Assembly: GCA_000507305.1 (NCBI GenBank)
Contig: DF239770.1
Coordinates: 99,806 to 163,805, forward strand
Length of the DNA stretch: 64,000 nt
Source: Breviolum minutum Mf 1.05b.01
Lineage: Eukaryota > Sar > Dinophyceae > Suessiales > Symbiodiniaceae
Reading direction: 5' to 3'
The first letter of the stretch is position 1, and every line of letters begins with the position of its first letter. Made by a program: the position numbers and the translations under genes. Positions 24,392-36,434 of the stretch are shown here, in pieces. The notes beneath the pieces were generated by a model that had not been told where the DNA came from, searched no databases, and saw only the letters and a program-made list of their open reading frames with translations.

Positions 24392-24834
24392 CTGGTATTG
24401 ATTTACATTGTATAGTACATAATATTTGATAATACATATAGATATAATTCTATATTGTCATCACCATCTTTGACAGACTGTTGTAGCAAACACTGCTACC
24501 TGAGTCGAGGCCATTTTTCCGGTTCACTTCGCTGTCAAAGCAGCCCTATTGTTTGGATCTCAGCCTCCAAACTGGATGACAGAGACTTTTTTTGAAAAGG
24601 GCTTTTGGGGGACCTGAAGTTGATTCCGAAAAAGTTGAAGGGATTCTAGGCAAGTTGGCTTCAAGAACGGAAGTAATTAGCATCAACTTTGGCACTACCA
24701 AGTGGACAATTTTGCCTTTGTCGAACTTTGCTTCAAGTTGGGCATGGGTGTGATGACCTGAATTCAGCTGTAAAATGGCATCCAGTTTCGCTACAAAAAC
24801 TAACCCCTTTCATATTTTTCTGACGATCCCCACA

Positions 24835-25190
24835 GTAATTTGTGTCGACATCTCCACGCCAGCTAGAATGCAACTGCAACCGGTGCACCGTTTGATTGGT
24901 GACAGGGCTGACCTGTTCTCCCTGGTGGCTCTACCTGAATCTGCTGGTGGACCAGTGATTCAAGGCTCTGGTGCTGGAGGCTTTCAAGCTTTGGAGACGC
25001 CGCATTTTGGTCTCCTATGGTTCCTTGGGTCCAGTGTTTTGCAGGTCAAAAGGCAAAACAGAAACGACAGAGGCGACCTTTACAGAAGGGGCGAAGGGAT
25101 TTTTGGGGAATTGTTGGGTTTGTGCAGTATGTATGATTGTATTATATTATATACTGCCTTCAAAAAAACAGAACGTATCCAAAGTCTTTG
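24835..25190 (+). CDS. Coding-like stretch, unassigned
   Basis: Two + frames look coding in succession: MQLQPVHRLIGDRADLFSLV (from 24868) and then ALVLEAFKLWRRRILVSYG (from 24966). It could be the C-terminal tail of the TTLL gene or the start of the next gene. I recognise no domain and cannot settle the splice sites. Confidence 0.3.
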
Positions 25191-26072
25191 ATTGTCTTTA
25201 ATACGAAAATACGCTTGGATGGTTTGCTTTCGAGTATTTGAAAGGTTTGGAAGACGGAATGGTTTTTGAAGCAATGGTGGGGGCATGGATAAAGTCTGGC
25301 AATGCATGCCTGCGCATTATAATGGAGATTAATGAAGCGAGAAATGATGCAAGGCCAAGGCCAATTTCAGATGAATTGGGAGACATAATTTCCGATATAC
25401 CTGGCAAGGGCATGCAAGGACATGGCTCCACTACAGTAAGATTATGTAAAATCATTACCGTCGTTCGAATCTCAACTAGAAGATTGGTATCCATCCCCCA
25501 TACTGGAAAATGAAGAATACATACCAATGCTACTTGTATGTGATTTCAGTGACATATTTTATAGTGAGTACCTTCAAGCATCTTTCCTGCACAGCCAAGG
25601 TTGGCATTGAATTGGTTCAAGATAGCATCATACTTCAGCGACTCAGACACTGAAGCTCTGGCAGTTTGCTCTTCGTGGTGGCATCAAAATGTGGTATTTT
25701 CGAGAGCAAAAAGTCGCTCCGCCCGAAGTTGTCCAATTGCAATCATGCATCACCTCACACCAAACCTTCTTAGTTTAGCAAAGCAAGGAGATGTTTTTCG
25801 AACGATTGTGATTTTGTTCGGACATGTCCTGAAATCTCAGTAAAGAGCTGATGAACCATCCAAAAGAAATCGGACCCTTCACTTTCACCTTACAGATTCT
25901 GAAACATATACAATATAGACAATTTGGGATGATTTGGAGGTTTTCCATTTCCATCAATATATCTTGCTTTACCTTTAGAGGTCCGTCTGTGTCTCTTGAA
26001 TTTCCACGACCAGTGGAAGGACACCTCTTCCCAAAATAGTCTGGCAACCGAATGACTCTTTGCCCTTTTCAG

Positions 26073-29000
26073 GCCGCGGCTGATTCCGGAGCCGGACGTC
26101 ATCACGCGCGAGGTGAAGGTGCATTGGGTATCAGCCGCGGTGGTGTTCGGGGATGGAGGTGGAACCTAACTTGGGCGACTTTCTGGGAAGTCTTGTGGGC
26201 AAAGTCTCGTCATGAAATCAAATCTTATTGTCATGAAATCAGCCTCATCTCACTTGGCCTTGTGAGATCGTGAACTTGGTTGGCAAAGCAAAACTACTGC
26301 TGCGAAACTTTTTGAAAACTCTTTGGATCTCTTAATGAAAAGATTTCAGGCCATTCGCAGCCATTGAACAGGCACAACCAGTGCCTACCTCCATTCACAA
26401 GAACAGCTTGAACAAGGCGCTGGAGTGCAAATAGGAAGCTGCCACAGAGTCCTTGACAAAAGCAGCCACCAGTGCGTGGTAGAATGGAATTGAGGAATGC
26501 GGGTGGGGAGTTAAAGACTTACGGTTCATTCCCTAGTCTGGAGGGTCAGTTTACCGTATACCCTATTGGAGCAAACAACGAGAAACGCTTTCCAATCTCC
26601 GGGCTGGTGTTAAGCCATCATGTGATCATTTGAGACTGTCAGGTGGAGGAACAAAAGAAGAAAAGGATGGAGGAGGAGAAGGCCCAAGAGACAGCAAACT
26701 TGTAAGAAGTTAGATGACCGATTTTTGATCTAGGGCTAAAATTCATCATGAGACTTTTGTTGGTGGGGCAGAGTTAGAGATATATAGTCAAAGTCGCAAG
26801 TGCAGATGCAGATCGTTGAGACTCTTAACCTCAACTGAGCTGAACATTTCATATCATACAATTCGATGTGATAGTATCTTCTTGCATCTTCTTGCCTAGA
26901 TGGCCCATAGAACAGAATACTGCCGTCCCCTCCATGTGAAAGCCGGTCCAGTTTGAGATGTCAGGCCAAAGTTCTGTCGAAGTACAGCGATGCAGATCAT
27001 TTCAGCCTACTGCCTCAGACTGTCTCCTTGAAATGACGTGATGCCTAGGATAAATTGTGGTTGTAACCTAGACTTTGGCAGCTCTGTTTTTTCTTTCTCT
27101 TTCTTCTAAGGCCTTGAGACCAGCGCCCGACGTGACCACGAAGCTGTGATGGAAGATTTGAAGAAGAAGGCATGCTGAGACAAATACACTCTGGCGGGTG
27201 CGACAACTTGTTTTGGTTTGGAGGAAAGGGTGGAATATGGTGGTATGGAACCCTTCTCGGTGTCAGGTTGAATCGGAGCAGATGGCCGAGTGCACCTTTT
27301 ACCCAAAGACTGCCAAGAGCCTTGTTAGCAAAATGATGCAACTTGCCAAATTTCAACCCCCTTTTGCCTTTTGCGTCACAAACACTGGTACAGTGGGCAC
27401 ATTTCCGCATGGTCACAGTGTAGGACCTAGGAGTCTAGTCATATCTGGCTTGGCATCGTGGTATGACATACTTTTTGCCTGGAAGACAAGCTGCACAAAG
27501 CCAGGAAGTTTGTCGCTCCTTCTGGAGATGCGACAGTCAGGTGGGAATGTCTAGGGTATGCACGTGACCACCCCAGTTTTTTCACACGGAGTTCGGGTCC
27601 AGTGTCTGCTATGCTCGCTTTGATTGTGGGACTCGAAGGCCTCCCAAGGAGCGTAATTGTGACCAGTATATAGGGTTCTAAAAAGTGTCGCCTTCACAGC
27701 CCTCACTCCATTTTTTGGCGCCCCAAATTGAAGAACATCTCCTGTTCAACGATGTGCATGGGCTTCAATGGCTTCAATCCTTGGTGCCAGGCACAATGCC
27801 TCTTCCGTGCTACGGGAGGATGCTTTGTTGAAGCAGAAGCAAGCCAAGGAGAGGCTTCTTCTTTTTGCTGCAGTCCCCCAAAAATGGTGCTTGGTGTACT
27901 GCAGTTGGTCGAGGGCCAGGTTGGGGCTATTTTCATGGATCTTTAGGATCAAAGCCGGAATGCAATGAATGCAGGTCATGTGCTTTTTTGACCGGTTTCT
28001 GCAGTCTGATTCTGTGACAGGATCTTCTAAGCCTGTAAGTTCGGAAGGGTCAACAATGAAACATGTGGGACATCTCTCCACGCTGAGTTGCACCTTTCAG
28101 GAGTATCAGATCCTTAAGCGATACCAAGAAGATTTGCACGATGCCTCACAGTTTTATACTTGGCAAGAGCGGATGAAAGAACAGGCTGGAATCCGAAGTT
28201 TTGAAGTTTTGGACTTGAGTTCAGCATGAAACGACTTCTGGACACGGTGGACGCCCAACTGAGCACCAGCAAAAACGGTATGTCATACGGTTTGAATGGC
28301 AGTGCGTGGTATCGGTTTACATGGCTCTCCCCGTTTCGCCTTCGTGAGTGAAGCACCATTTGCCGTTCTGTCTGATGTTTCCAGGATCAGTCGGAAGAGG
28401 AAGCTCGCGTCCGTCAGCGTGCTGTGGAGTACATCTCTCAGCCGGCAAAGGTGAGCGTGCTTCTTTATACCATATAATATGATTCAATAATTCATATAAT
28501 TTCATCATATTACATTAAACCATATTAGATATTATAAACAAGACTCTTCGGCACATATTTTGATCCTTTTCTTGAAGCAGATGGACCTTCCCAGTGACCA
28601 AGGATGCAAATGTCCAGGGAAAGTGCCATGGAGGCCTACGAGTCCAGTATCCGTCGAAAGCACATCTTGGCCGAGCATCAGCGTGAGGACGGGGTCGCAA
28701 ATCTGCAATATCAGTGCCTTTACGACGCGAGGCTGACCCTAAAACCAACCTCACTATAGCAACAAGTGCTGGCTACAGTATTTTCATACATGTTCATGTA
28801 TTGTCCGTTGCAGGGATCCGCGAAGAAAAGGTATGTCTCCAAAAAGGTACCCCAGAACTTACCAACTCACCCTGACAAAACGTAGGTTGGAAGATAATAG
28901 TATTACATTCTGCACCGGCAGTTTGAAGTCAAACTGATCGTGTTCATTTTTATGTGTTCCATTAGGATTGCACCCCCAAAGCTTCACAGAAGCTGGCTTG

Positions 29001-31280
29001 ATCTCAACAGCAACGTTTAGGGCTTTAGGGAATGAAAGATGAGACAGCCCATGGCTCTGATGCCGGTATCCTGTAGCTGGGCCCTGAAAAGTGCATATAC
29101 CGTATAGTATACATATATACATATAGATGAATTATGCATGTATATATGGAGAGAGGGAGAGACAAATTATATATACAGTACATCAATGATATGCACAGAT
29201 TATATGACTGAACACTATAAACAGTTTTGTAACATAGCCAAACGAGGTGTTGGTATCAAACAGTTGTTGCAACTTCTAAGACTAAATCATTTACTCCGAA
29301 CCTTTCAGTGCATCCCGAAAAATCTGTTAGCCAAACTCTGTTGCTTTTGGAGGAGCTTCAGTTCGGCCTCCAGATGAAGGTCAGGGGCGATGAATATTTG
29401 TGTGGCTGTGTCCATGAAGTGGCAAACGCCATGCTATTCAAAGGATGACAAGCTACAGCAACTGGGAATTGACCAAAATTAGAGGCCTCCAAATTTTTAG
29501 GATCGGAACACTGCTACTGGTACCCTCAACTGTTACTATCTACAAATTCTCAAATCCATTCGAATCCAGTATTGCTATCTTTGGTTTCCTTTCAGGACGC
29601 ATGCACCGTGGCAAAAACTGAATCTGATAGGGACTGGACTGGTTTGTGGGTGTTGAACCAATGCTTCCTTCTGGTGTCTTGACACTTCGAGGCGTTGCAT
29701 GGTCCGAACTGCCCCTGTTTCTCTGTGTAGTGGAAGGTCGTACCCCAATCAATACGGATATAATATAGCCAATGATATAAGATTCAAAACTTTTCTGGAC
29801 TAGTTTACCTCCCTTTGTCCAGAAGGTGAAGGGCTTTGTTTGCATTCTTGGGATGGCAGAACCTTTGCTGGGGCGAACCACTGGTTGAGATGAGCTTTAA
29901 ATGGGCACCATTTGAAAAAGTGTATAGTGATTGCTCCCAGCGGCGTTTGAGGAGAAGGAAAAGGAGTGGGAACTGGGTGAAAAGAAGCTCTTGGTAGAAG
30001 AGACCAAAGAGGCGCAGTTAGACGCTGAGAGACCGACCATGAGAAACAGGACGAAGGTGGGTTTTAAGTTTTAGCCATTATTGATGAGTCTTATTATTTC
30101 TTGAAATCACTACCTAGGATTTTGCCCATAATGTTGAAATCACTATCTAAAAGTAAGTTTCAAATAGTTTCAATTCCCTCTCTCTCGCGCAGTGAGATGA
30201 AAGGAATCAAGGGACTTGCAGAACTCAGCATTGGAACAGGTCTCCTTCCCCAAAATGAAAAACTCAGAGGATGGTTGTCTTGAACAAGACGCGGATGATT
30301 CTGACTCACATCATCACTACAATTTTCAGAAGTTTTGCCGTTTGTACTTTGAAGGTTGTCAAATTGTTATTCCATTGTTTCATTGTATTTCATTCTATTT
30401 CTATAGTGCTTATGCCACCAAATCGCCAAATTTCAGTGGCTCCTTGTGCCGAAGTCCGTCGTCTCACCATGCGCCGCACACGGCGAAGTGATCGTAGCGC
30501 ATCGCCGCCGCCCACGTCCTCCTGGAGCACCAGGGCATTTCGGCCAGAGCCTGGAACCGGCTCCGTGTACCTTGGCAAGCTCCCAACTGAAGACTTTTCA
30601 AAATCAGCACTTTCCATACTTATGCATTTCAGTCATATACATGTCACATGTCCAAGATAGTTTCAAGATTTCCTGCAGTGTCGGTGTCTGGAGGGGTCCC
30701 AAGATTGCTGGAGCCGTACAATCCACAAAGAGGAAGCATAAGTTGTACCGAAGTAGAGCAGCAGTTAGGAGCTCCTCTCGGAGCGGGATTTTTTTCGGCT
30801 TTTCAAGCAACCAAACATACCTGTATAGTAAGACATTATATAGTGGTTCTCTCCTGACTTTAGTCCTGCTCTTGTATACGAAAGCAAATTATATATGATA
30901 TATATATATATATTGTAATATAATGATATTTTCATTTCATTACACTTGTATGTTTTATGTCATATAAGTTCTACTGTAGAGTCCTTGACTCCTGGACCTC
31001 CAGGAAAGTCTAAAGATCCCAAATATTTGCAGCAACCATTCAAGGGCGTAGTCATCAGAAACCAATGGTATTTTATCTCTTGAACCAAACCTGGGCCTTC
31101 TTTTCATGGAGATGGTTGCCACACATAACTGTTGTCACCGTTGCTGGACCGTTTGGCTTTACCTAGGCAGCTTGGTCGTGGCCGATTAGATGCCTCGCCC
31201 GCACCGCGGAAGAACTCCCGGGCGCATACTGTGCAGCCAAGTCGTTCCAGACCTCCCAGTGCAGATCCTGCTGGACGCGT
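26073..31280 (+). CDS. Coiled-coil protein with CTFYPKT motif and basic Ser/Pro-rich tail (multi-exon, incomplete)
   Basis: A series of short exons on the + strand encodes charged helices: RPRLIPEPDVITREVKVHW (to about 26137), VEEQKKKRMEEEKAQETAN (26643-26701), MEDLKKK (ending 27169), VESEQMAECTFYPKT (from 27267), EYQILKRYQEDLHDASQFYT (28101-28188), DQSEEEARVRQRAVEYI (28384-28450), ESSIRRKHILAEHQRED (about 28610-28690), QTLLLLEELQFGLQMK (to about 29377) and FEEKEKEWELGEKKLLVEE (29941-30056). They are followed by Arg/Ser/Pro-rich exons at 30450-30570 and 31190-31280. Intron 27170-27266 has a GC donor (GCATGC) and is phase 0. ECTFxPKT-type motifs recur in protist coiled-coil proteins, many flagellar. 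That all exons belong to one gene is inferred from spacing; function unknown. Confidence 0.45.
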
Positions 31281-31689
31281 GGTTGGTAAACCAACTCATG
31301 CCTTGGTCACTTGGTTGGTGGAGAAGGGAAAGTCATGGAAACCTCGTTTCATGTGTTGCAAGGTTGGAGGAGCAAGATCTATTGGGATTCTAACTGTACC
31401 TTATTCAAAAAATCTGGTTTTCATAGGTGTTTTTCTGGAAACGTGATGTTGGCACATGTTGCAAACCACAACCAAACCTCCAACAACTGGCCTGGTTCAG
31501 CTAAAAAGAGTTCACGCAGCCGGGTGTATCCTTTTGGTGAACTGCTTTTGATCGTAGAGCTATCTCTTCTAGTTTGCATTGTCACGCGGGAAGCACTTGT
31601 GACTTGCTTCAGAGAAGTGTGTCTCAAGCTGCGGCTGTACAAACAGAGTCTCAAAGTATTTCGACCCTTCTGTTTGGTTGAGCTTTGTC

Positions 31690-31803
31690 ATTCTTCGAAT
31701 TAGGATGCCATCCGACGTCCGAATCCTAGTCCCCAATCTAGACAAGTGGGAAGACCAGGACACCGAAGTTGCTGGAGAGGGACCCGACACTTTGGAATCA
31801 GCA
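31690..31803 (+). CDS. Possible exon, unidentified
   Basis: After gaattag the frame reads MPSDVRILVPNLDKWEDQD and continues acidic. It could be the N-terminal exon of the archaemetzincin gene or of a small separate gene. Evidence is limited to the open frame and composition. Confidence 0.25.
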
Positions 31804-32289
31804 TGCCCCAAAAGTGATTGCAATACTGAAACTCGTTGTACTCGTTTGTTTGAAATTTCACCATAGTCGACTTTCCAGTTAACCAGCCAAGGCAAAGTGG
31901 CGACAACTTCCAAGGGAAGAGCCAGGATCTTGGGTTCCACCACCTCTGGAGGCGCAATTGGAAGCTTGGATTCCGTTTTTTGGTGAGTTTTTTTGGAAGG
32001 TCCAGTGAATTAGAGAGCATCCCTAAAGGATCTTTGGACGTTGCAGCTTCGTGAAGGATGATCATGCAGCCAGTTTTTTGCCTAGGAAGATTCGATCTCA
32101 GAATCTTTCGCCATTTTTTTTGTTTCAACATCTTCCAATCCAATACTAATCCAACCTTCTCCAGCCTGTTTCCTTTTGGTGTGGAACATGTCAAACACAT
32201 TTAATTTGAAGTTGAACCTTGAAATCACCACCAATGAACCACTCATCTCATGTTCTGGTTCCAGAACATTGGTTGCAAAACCGCCAGTA

Positions 32290-32419
32290 GCAGATGCTCC
32301 TGGCTTCAACCACCAAGGAAGCCATTGGTTTAGCACATGATGACAACGCGGCAAAGATACTGGCAGAGGGGAGCCAGGAATTGGAGTTGGAAATGACAGA
32401 TGCGTGGCTGGATGATTAT
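32290..32419 (+). CDS. Probable helical exon upstream of the archaemetzincin core
   Basis: Between cgccagtag and a GT donor (GTTACT) the frame reads MLLASTTKEAIGLAHDDNAA and goes on as an acidic amphipathic helix ending TDAWLDDY. It lies 0.6 kb before the first archaemetzincin exon on the same strand and may be its N-terminus; phase was not confirmed. Confidence 0.4.
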
Positions 32420-33049
32420 GTTACTGTTGTAATATGCTACTGTAGTCTGTTTCCATTGCTATTGCACAAACAGGATGATGGATGTTTACTTGTTGTTGCG
32501 AAGCAGTGACGCACTCATATCTTCGAGTACTCGATAAACCTTCATTGAAGTTTCAAAAATGGTAGAATTTTCAATTCTGACTGCAATCCAATCCCGCCTT
32601 TTTGGGGTTTTGGTCCCCCAGCAAGGAGAGAATCCCCATTGCAAATGACGCTGTGTTTAATGTTCTAAGACGTCTGGTCGCCCAAACTTGTTCTGAAGAT
32701 TCATAAGGAAGTCTATCCCGAGAAGCACCGCAGCTCTGTGGAGATGCGTAAACTTCAACGAATCTTGCAACCTTTGAGCCCACTCTTTTTGCCACAATTG
32801 CCACCCATACCTGATACGTGCCTGGATCTTCTTGGAATTTCTGTCGCCTTGAACATTGGCAATGTCATTAGAGTAGAAAAAACACCCTGTTTCCTTTTCT
32901 TGTAGAGGAGAGTCCTTTGAAATGATGGAAAACCATTCAAATGATCGACGCTGAAGTGTGCATAGGGCCAGAGTCACCAATGATTGCTATGCTTTTATGC
33001 TTTTTTGAAACGGCGCTAGTTTTTTGAACCATTTTGAACCCAAATCTAG

Positions 33050-35732
33050 GTGGCTGTTCGATTCAAAGGAAGCTCCTCAGAGTTTCCAGGATTATGTCAT
33101 GGAGCGTCCACCAGCACCACAGCGAGCACATAACAGGATCTATTTGCTCCCTCTCACAGAGGCCGGAGGTGGCCATGACAAGGTGGGAAGCCTTCCAGAT
33201 CTACGACCCCTACAACGTTTCATTGAGGCGTTCTTTGATTTGACTTGCAAAGTCCTTCCATATGATCCATTGCTGACTGGGAAACTAGGTGGTGGATTCA
33301 CAATTTTTTGGCATGTTTTTGGTCTTCATGTTCGTCCACTTTGGGGGGTGGAGTTCCCAATTTGGTCTCCACTTTGCCAACGCAAAGTGAAGATTCCTGA
33401 CGTTTCTCATCCCAAGTGGAAGCAAGAAATTTGAAGAGCTGGACATCACCGTCACTCCTGACTCGTTACGTATCTCCACCCTAGCCCGCTCGTACGCACA
33501 ATTAGAGGAACACGCAAAATTGACAAGATATGGATGTGTCTTAGAAATTGTCACAGTTTTTTTTGAGGTTGCGGTCCAAGTAAGCTTTCAACTGGCCACC
33601 ACATACCACGGCAACTTAGGAAAGGCATTGCTTCTCGATCCAACGGGCATGGAAATGACCTACAATACCACGCTAAAGACAGCTTACGGCAACTTCGGAT
33701 ACGTCTTCCGATGGATGGCTTCTGCATTTTGGGCGTCACTATGTGTGACCTGTTTGATAGCACTCATAGCTTTGTACATAGCAGTGTGTCAGTTCCTTGG
33801 ACATTGAAAAGAAAGTCAGGGAGGACAATGGAGGATTATGGAGGATTGGGGTTTTGGTGCAATGAGTGGTGGTTGCAATTATTCTCATCCACTTTGCAGC
33901 ATTATGAAAGAGAATTATTCAATCCTACGATTGTCTTGTCAGCACTAAAAATGGCCAAGGAACGTGAAAAAACCATCCGAGCCCCATTAGGGAGAACCAG
34001 GCAATGTCAAGGCATGACCTTTTTGAGGATGCAGTGTCAGAAGGGGAGCCGCAAGGTGGTGCGGTGATAGCCTCTTCGTGGTAAGTCAGGACGAAGACTA
34101 TGCAGTTAGTTAGTGCAACACTTGTGGGTAGTAGTTCGGGGGCCGATGATTCTACCTTAGCCATTGTCCGTTCTGGGACGAGACTTCAAAAGGCATCAAA
34201 GACTTAGAGGTTGGGACATATTGGGACTCTTGACGTTTGGTATAATTTGTAGCTCTGATACCATTTAAGTTAATAAGCATTGTTATAGTTCACCCAAAAT
34301 TCGCATCGTCGTACCCAGAACATTGATGGTGCATTTACTGTACTACCAGATTGTGAACTATACATTTTTGTTTAAGTTTGAAGATCACCTTCAACGTCAC
34401 TTGATGAATTCGACATGCTGAGGTGAAGGATCGCACTGGCATTCTTTCCTTCTGTCGTTTGGATCCTGCCTGGTATCGTGTCAGCTGTCATATGGACCTT
34501 GAAGTCACCTCGCCGCAAAGGAGTTTTGTGGAGCATGTTGTTCGAGCTTGTTGGTTGTTGGTCATTGGTTTGGAGTGGAGATGTGCACAAGACAAAAGGC
34601 AGGCCAACATACTGCTTGGATGCACACTGGAGGGGGTTGGTCTGGGTTGAGTAAAATTTTGAAGATATGGAACAACATGTGAGGGAAAGCTGGCCTTTAG
34701 GCAGGAGGTTTTTTTTGTTTGGCTGGTGCAAGAAAAACAGGCGCTCCAGCTTTTTTTTTTGCAAGGCAATTATGTAGTGAGCAATACTTAGACTAGGTAC
34801 TTGCAAGCCCAGGACGCACCAAATAGTCTGGGTATCTTGATTTCTGTTAGAAAAAGGACCTAAGGACTGGAAAATTCACGAAACCACATCAAAACCACAT
34901 TGTAATCAGTCACGCTTTCCACTTGCCATCTGCCTTCCAACAAAGGAGATAGAGAAGAAATAGTTCCGAAGATGCGAACTGGATCCGCAATTAGACCCCC
35001 TTTGTTAGGAAGGCTAGAAGACCATCAGTCAACCACCAATGATTCATCGAGGTCATGCGAATGATGGAAGGTCACTCCGTTGAACGTCGTGAAGGAGACG
35101 TGGAGACGTTGCAACGTCGAGCACATGGCATAATTTCCCACAACCTCTGTCAGTTCTTTGGAATGGCAAATTGCCACTTTATTGCTATTCATGATTCAAC
35201 TTTGTCCGTTTTTGTTTTTTGATACAAAGCTTAAATTAAAGGATACGGCCAAAGGTTGCCAAGCTTGTTTTTTTCTTCACGTCAGCAGCAGCCAAGGCCA
35301 GTTCTACATTTGTCGGATGCAAGGGAGCAGTGGCTTGCATGAAAGCGACACGAACCAAGACAAGGTGCAGGGGATCTTTTTCTACGCGCAAGTCACAGGT
35401 TTGGATGGCATTTTGTCACAGGTTCATCTCCCAACAGAAAAAGGTGCATACTGACTGGTGCTTACCTCATTCAACTTTTGTAAACTCAGTTGAACCCATG
35501 GAAGCCACATGAAGCTACCACCATTTTGAATCAGGTGGACCTATGCCCTGTGTGCCTTCGAAAACTTTCTTGGAACTTAGCTTGTGGTACACACGAAGCT
35601 GCACCCACCGACTTGAGTGCTTGGTGTGTGCAACGGTATCGAAGGTTGTTGTCCTATGCGGAGAAACTTGGGCCTGTCCTACAGGCGGATGAAAAGGGCC
35701 CCATCAAATACAGCAAGTCGCTCCAATCCTAA
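33050..35732 (+). CDS. Archaemetzincin-like protein with ablated catalytic site
   Basis: Archaemetzincins (AMZ) are zinc metallopeptidases with HExxHxxGxxHC...CxM...CPxC. Exons align in order with the animal AMZ2 pattern: EAPQSFQDYV and NRIYLLPL, then FIEAFFDLTCKVLPYDPLL (33050-33288), then ELDITVTPDSL (from 33437), then DGFCILGVTMCDLFDS (to about 33773), RTGILSFCRLDPAW (34423-34539), RRAHGIISHNLCQFFGMAN (35106-35172), FYICRMQGSSGLHESD (35297-35364) and VDLCPVCLRKLSWNL to a stop at 35730-35732 (35535-35732). The last four exons join in phase to 149 residues. The catalytic motif reads H-N-L-C-Q-F-F-G-M-A-N-C: the general-base Glu and two His zinc ligands are gone, while the cysteines of the second, structural site remain. 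Introns 35173-35296 (GC-AG) and 35365-35534 (GT-AG) carry border repeats. The N-terminus and the joins near 33540-33600 and 33773-34423 are uncertain. Confidence 0.85.
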
Positions 35733-36434
35733 AATCCACAGATTTTTAGTGTCCCTAATTTGGATCGATGTCCATGTATGTAGATGTATTTGGAACCCAT
35801 TTGTGTTTTGTTGGCTTTTCAACCCTTCAAATACAAGCCTTGTGTTTGTTCTACTGAACGCAAGGGGTCGTTTGATTTCCATGTGCAAGATCTACTCCCC
35901 CTATAATCTATAATATTTGTATATATATATATACATAATTGATAAACTATCAAACTATCTAATATTTTACATGGGTGCCTGCTGCATCGATGGCTGGCTG
36001 GCTGGGTGGATGGATGGATAGATGGAGTGACACATGCTCACTCATGCAGTACCTACCTGGATCTGCATCCTGGACAGGAAAAAAATAAAAGCAGGGGCCC
36101 TCGCCACCTCCAAGAAACCTACACAGTAGACAAGATCCGGATGTACCATCCAGGCATCGGCCCATTCAAGTGATGCATTCCTCGAAATTGCAAGGGTCAA
36201 AAGCCTAGAATCGTTAAAGTTTAAACGACCTCACACAAAAGTGCTTTTGGACCCTTTAGGGTTTGGCTGGAAATGATGATCTCATAGGATAAATTGTCCC
36301 TTTAGTGGCCTAATTTTAACCCCAATCACCTTCTCCAACTTAGACCAACAACACACCTGTTTTCAATTTGCTCCATTTTTTAGTGGCCAAACTTTTGATT
36401 GCTCCAATGGCAGCACCTTGCGGCCTTGCTCCAG
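35733..36434. other. Short intergenic region between archaemetzincin-like and EF-hand genes
   Basis: About 700 bp with a TA run (35917-35935) and a GGCT/GGAT-rich stretch near 35992-36025. No exon is seen. The upstream part of the EF-hand gene, including its start codon, must lie here or further up. Confidence 0.4.

Noticed and set aside
31700..32200. 166-codon open frame on the - strand
   Set aside because: It has no recognisable domain and a Trp/Lys-rich biased composition without helix or strand pattern, and it would be the only - strand gene. Likely chance.
33520..33807. Open + frame with transmembrane-like helices (WMASAFWASLCVTCLIALIA)
   Set aside because: The same DNA in another frame encodes the conserved archaemetzincin segment DGFCILGVTMCDLFDS, so the hydrophobic frame is a shadow.
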